Below, piece after piece: positions 61,723 to 64,000 of a DNA stretch of 64,000 nt. Position 1 is the first letter of the stretch. Every line of letters begins with the position of its first letter. This DNA is from Novibacillus thermophilus (GTDB lineage: Bacteria; Bacillota; Bacilli; Thermoactinomycetales; Novibacillaceae), in the NCBI RefSeq assembly GCF_002005165.1, contig NZ_CP019699.1:1240001-1304000 (forward strand), read 5' to 3'. The notes below the pieces were generated by a model. It made no database searches. It was not told the DNA's origin and saw nothing but the letters and a program-made list of their open reading frames with translations. The position numbers were made by a program, and so were the translations under genes.

Positions 61723-61995
61723 ATGCGGATGGAGAACGCTCTGTTTAACTGGCTGCAAATACACGTGGCGTCGAAAGCGCGGCCTGACGACCGGGCCGCC
61801 AAAAAAACGGCCGACTTTTTTTATGAGATGTTAGTGGAAGATCACCATTTGCAAGATGTAGAAGCGGAAGCGGACGATACGACGTATACCGTCCGCTACA
61901 CGTTAAACGGCGAAACGGAAACGAGGCGATACCCCCGCGAAGTGGTGGAGCAGTTGTTGCGGGACATTGAGTCAGAGCCGAGATACAATCAGTGA
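61723..61995 (+). CDS. Conserved hypothetical protein
   Basis: A 90-residue soluble protein (MRMENALFNWLQIHVASKAR, then TADFFYEMLVEDHHLQDV). ATG 61723 has GAGGAGGG 8 bases upstream and follows ylaH-like by 22 bases, so the two are cotranscribed. The 3' end overlaps the converging YlaI-like gene by 7 bases. I do not recognise a named family. Confidence 0.65.
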   Translation: MRMENALFNWLQIHVASKARPDDRAAKKTADFFYEMLVEDHHLQDVEAEADDTTYTVRYTLNGETETRRYPREVVEQLLRDIESEPRYNQ

Positions 61996-62180
61996 CTCTG
62001 TCCAGGCGCACGTTTGTGTTCAGGTGCGTGTCCCCGGCGCCGTTTCGTTTTAGCTGTTATGCGCTCGTGACACGTGGGACACATGTACGTCTGTAATGGT
62101 TTGTTACGCAATCTTTTCGCTTCGAGGGAAGTGTCGTCTAACTCGTAGACGGCATCACACAAAATACATTGAACGCGCAT
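61989..62180 (-). CDS. YlaI-like zinc-ribbon protein (DUF2197)
   Basis: A 63-residue protein with CILC and CPTC pairs ~26 residues apart and the conserved SLEAKRLRNKPLQTYMCP core, then a basic tail. This matches YlaI. It is likely a small zinc-binding protein. Confidence 0.85.
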   Translation of the reverse strand: MRVQCILCDAVYELDDTSLEAKRLRNKPLQTYMCPTCHERITAKTKRRRGHAPEHKRAPGQSH

Positions 62181-62252
62181 AGTATGGCCCCTATCTCAAT
62201 GAAGCATTAGCATAAAGATAAAAGACGACCCGACCGAAGTCAAGCACCGTGT

Positions 62253-62858
62253 CTAGTGTTGTGACGGCCGATCTTGGCGGGGCTGCTTCGGAGTTGGCGT
62301 CTGGTTTTGCCGTTGTTGTTCCGTTTGGGTCGGAGGCTGTTCTTCCCGCTCCACTTCCCGCGAAGGTTGCGGGCTGATGCGTCCGGCGATATCGGCCAGT
62401 TCTTCTACAATTCCTTGGATCGGCCGACCTTGCCTCAAATCTTCGTTCACCTCGCGAATGCGTTGCACGAGATCGGTGTCTGCTGTCACGATGGCGTTAG
62501 CGCCGTGTGGATCATCTTTTAACGCTTGAGCGACGGTGTATTTCAACGTCCCGACACGACTGCGGTCCAACGTCGGGTCAACGTCGATGCCGACAACGGC
62601 GTAAGGTCCTGCCACGACGGCAGTCGCTCCCTTCACGTTCGGAACGTCCGTGGCGAGCTTCGCCAGGCGGTCCGACTTTTCTTGTGCGGACAGTCGCTCT
62701 CGCTGTTCGGGGGCCGTTTGCTTCACCGCCTGCGGTCTCTCTTGGCTCACTTCCGGCGGAGGTGCCGCTTCATTGGCAGGCGGCTTGTTCTCTGTCTGAC
62801 AGCCGATGAAAGCGAACAGGAAGAACGAAAAGGTCAAGATCACAATCGGATGGCGCAT
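62253..62858 (-). CDS. YlaJ/YhcN family spore lipoprotein
   Basis: A 201-residue lipoprotein with lipobox FIGC. An Ala/Pro/Glu-rich linker precedes the YhcN/YlaJ domain (VKGATAVVAGPYAVVGIDVDP, GTLKYTVAQALKDDPHGANA, VNEDLRQGRPIQGI), then a Gln/Pro-rich tail. Expected in spores, where YlaJ-type proteins affect germination. It follows ylaI-like in the opposite order to B. subtilis. Confidence 0.87.
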   Translation of the reverse strand: MRHPIVILTFSFFLFAFIGCQTENKPPANEAAPPPEVSQERPQAVKQTAPEQRERLSAQEKSDRLAKLATDVPNVKGATAVVAGPYAVVGIDVDPTLDRSRVGTLKYTVAQALKDDPHGANAIVTADTDLVQRIREVNEDLRQGRPIQGIVEELADIAGRISPQPSREVEREEQPPTQTEQQRQNQTPTPKQPRQDRPSQH

Positions 62859-63050
62859 AGTTACCCTCCCTTTCTAATCAATCTCATAAGTAGTGTAACC
62901 ACGAACGAGGTAATCATTCTTTTTAAGTTTAATCGCTCCAGTCGATAATGAATACGAATAGCGAAAAGGCGTGAATACTGTTGAAGTTTGGCGGTTAACG
63001 TGTCATGATTAAATTTAGACAACGGGGAATCGGGGAATGGAGGAGTGACA

Positions 63051-64000
63051 GTGAGGTCGAAGAAGATCGTCTCGGTTGTCGTCAGCGGGGCGCTGGCTCT
63101 GTCTTTGACAGCGCCGTACAGTACATACGCCAACGGCGAGATAGACAAAAAAATTTCAGAGATTGAAGAGAAAATTAACCAAAGCGAGCGCAAACAAAAA
63201 GAGATTGACCAAAAGCTGCAAGATAATAAAGCAAAGCAAGAGGAAGAACGGCGCACACTTTCTCAACTGGAAGCGGACTTGGAACAAACGAAGTCGGAAA
63301 TTGAGTCGTTAAACCGTCAAATTGCTGACACGGAGAGGGAATTAGATCAGACGGAAGAAGAGCTGAAAGAAGCGGAGAAGCGCGTAGCTGAACGGGACAA
63401 GCTCCTCCGGGAACGGGTGCGGCTGCTTTACGAAAACGGGAAAGTGTCCTATCTGGAGGTGCTCTTCCAGGCGACGAGCTTCCAGGACTTTTTGTCGCGT
63501 TTCGAGGCGGTACGCTCAGTATCGGAACGTGATAAAGAATTGCTGGAGGAGAACCGCCGCGATCGGGAAATCATCGCATCGCACAAGAAAAAGATGGAGG
63601 AGCAGCTGGCAACACTGGACGACCTCAAGGAAAAGGCGAATGAGAAGCGCCGGATACTGGCGCAGCAGGAAAAGGAACACCAAACGAAATTGGCTGCCTT
63701 ACAGAGGGAAGCCGGACATTTGGAGACTATAAGTGAGGAAGAGGAGAAGGCCGTCAACGACCTGATTGGACAACTGGCACAAGCAGAAGCGGAAAAGGAA
63801 GAGTGGCAGCGACAGGAGGCGCAGCGCAAGCAACAAGAAGAGAAAAAACAAAGGCAACAAAAGGAAGGACAGAAAAAACGGGAGGGGAAGTCAGGCAGTA
63901 GCCAAAGCGCATCCCCTCGAGCTAGAGTCTCGTCGACATCGTCTAGCGCTCCCCAGTCGTCTTCTTCCGGATTCGCATGGCCGGTTCCAGGGTACAAGGC
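63051..64000 (+). CDS. CwlO-like coiled-coil murein hydrolase with M23 domain (5' part)
   Basis: The frame from GTG 63051 (GGAGG upstream) runs off the right edge. A signal peptide (VVSGALALSLTAPYSTYA) is followed by a long coiled coil (residues ~28-270, Glu/Lys/Gln-rich, with LLYENGKVSYLEVLFQATSFQDFLSRF typical of CwlO/PcsB/EnvC). A Ser/Gln linker then leads to FAWPVPGY, the usual start of a LytM/M23 peptidase domain. It cuts or activates cutting of peptidoglycan cross-links. Confidence 0.85.
   Translation, partial: MRSKKIVSVVVSGALALSLTAPYSTYANGEIDKKISEIEEKINQSERKQKEIDQKLQDNKAKQEEERRTLSQLEADLEQTKSEIESLNRQIADTERELDQTEEELKEAEKRVAERDKLLRERVRLLYENGKVSYLEVLFQATSFQDFLSRFEAVRSVSERDKELLEENRRDREIIASHKKKMEEQLATLDDLKEKANEKRRILAQQEKEHQTKLAALQREAGHLETISEEEEKAVNDLIGQLAQAEAEKEEWQRQEAQRKQQEEKKQRQQKEGQKKREGKSGSSQSASPRARVSSTSSSAPQSSSSGFAWPVPGYK

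Noticed and set aside
1-64000. CRISPR arrays, insertion sequences, prophage or rRNA genes
   Set aside because: No regularly spaced repeats, transposase or integrase genes, phage structural genes or rRNA-like sequences were seen.

Overview
The window reads as chromosome of an endospore-forming, naturally competent member of the Bacillales, probably aerobic and motile. Evidence for this includes a GerA-type germination locus, YhcN/YlaJ spore lipoproteins, a complete comG operon, GpsB, Sco and CtaG, PerR- and Zur-type operators, a Mrp antiporter and many Bacillus 'y-gene' families. The moderately high GC content and sequence drift would fit Thermoactinomycetaceae or a related thermophilic lineage, but the genus cannot be fixed from this window. 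I see no prophage, insertion sequence or CRISPR array. It is mostly core genome with a few decaying genes.

Layout. 1-2.6 kb: the 3' end of a diacylglycerol glucosyltransferase-like gene, a YkvI-type transporter whose 3' end and hairpin are duplicated in tandem, and a DUF624 membrane protein. 2.6-9.8 kb: a metal-homeostasis block. It holds a PerR-controlled P1B4 ATPase (PfeT/ZosA), the oxidase assembly genes sco-ctaG, and a Zur-controlled znuA-znuC-znuB-zur operon. 9.8-21.2 kb: tRNA-Lys, a heterodimeric ABC exporter with one degenerate ATP site, EcsC-like and UPF0182 membrane proteins, DUF488, divergent FtsW-like and RodA-like SEDS genes, and DUF1540. 21.3-27 kb: the mrpABCDEFG operon, with mrpA broken by a one-base frameshift. 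27-31.5 kb: spore/envelope lipoproteins, a YugP protease, gpsB, a DedA-like protein and tRNA-Gly. 31.8-38.6 kb: an acyl-CoA synthetase, a MotPS-like stator pair, and cysteine desulfurase plus thiI.

38.6-46.1 kb: YkoP-like and metallophosphoesterase genes, tRNA-Gln, comGA-GG, then a glycosyltransferase overlapping an acyltransferase out of frame. 46.1-55.5 kb: DUF1885-like, an orphan ABC ATPase that has lost its catalytic Glu, DUF2071, an FMN glutamate-synthase-like protein, a split divergent germinant-receptor locus with a small D-type subunit, a YtpA-like lipase and an SR1P-like peptide gene. 55.7-64 kb: 2-oxoacid:ferredoxin oxidoreductase korAB, a response-regulator remnant, YktB, a HIBADH-family dehydrogenase, an atypical EndoIII-family protein, YlaH/YlaI/YlaJ-type genes and the start of a CwlO-like coiled-coil M23 hydrolase.

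Themes. Metal and redox sensing are tied together through PerR-PfeT and Zur-Znu. Sodium handling links Mrp, which makes a sodium gradient, to MotPS-like stators, which would use it. The strongest points for a second look are the mrpA frameshift, the glycosyltransferase/acyltransferase overlap, the catalytically altered lone ABC ATPase, the split ger locus and the SR1P locus with a palindrome over its promoter. I found no clearly novel multi-gene system.
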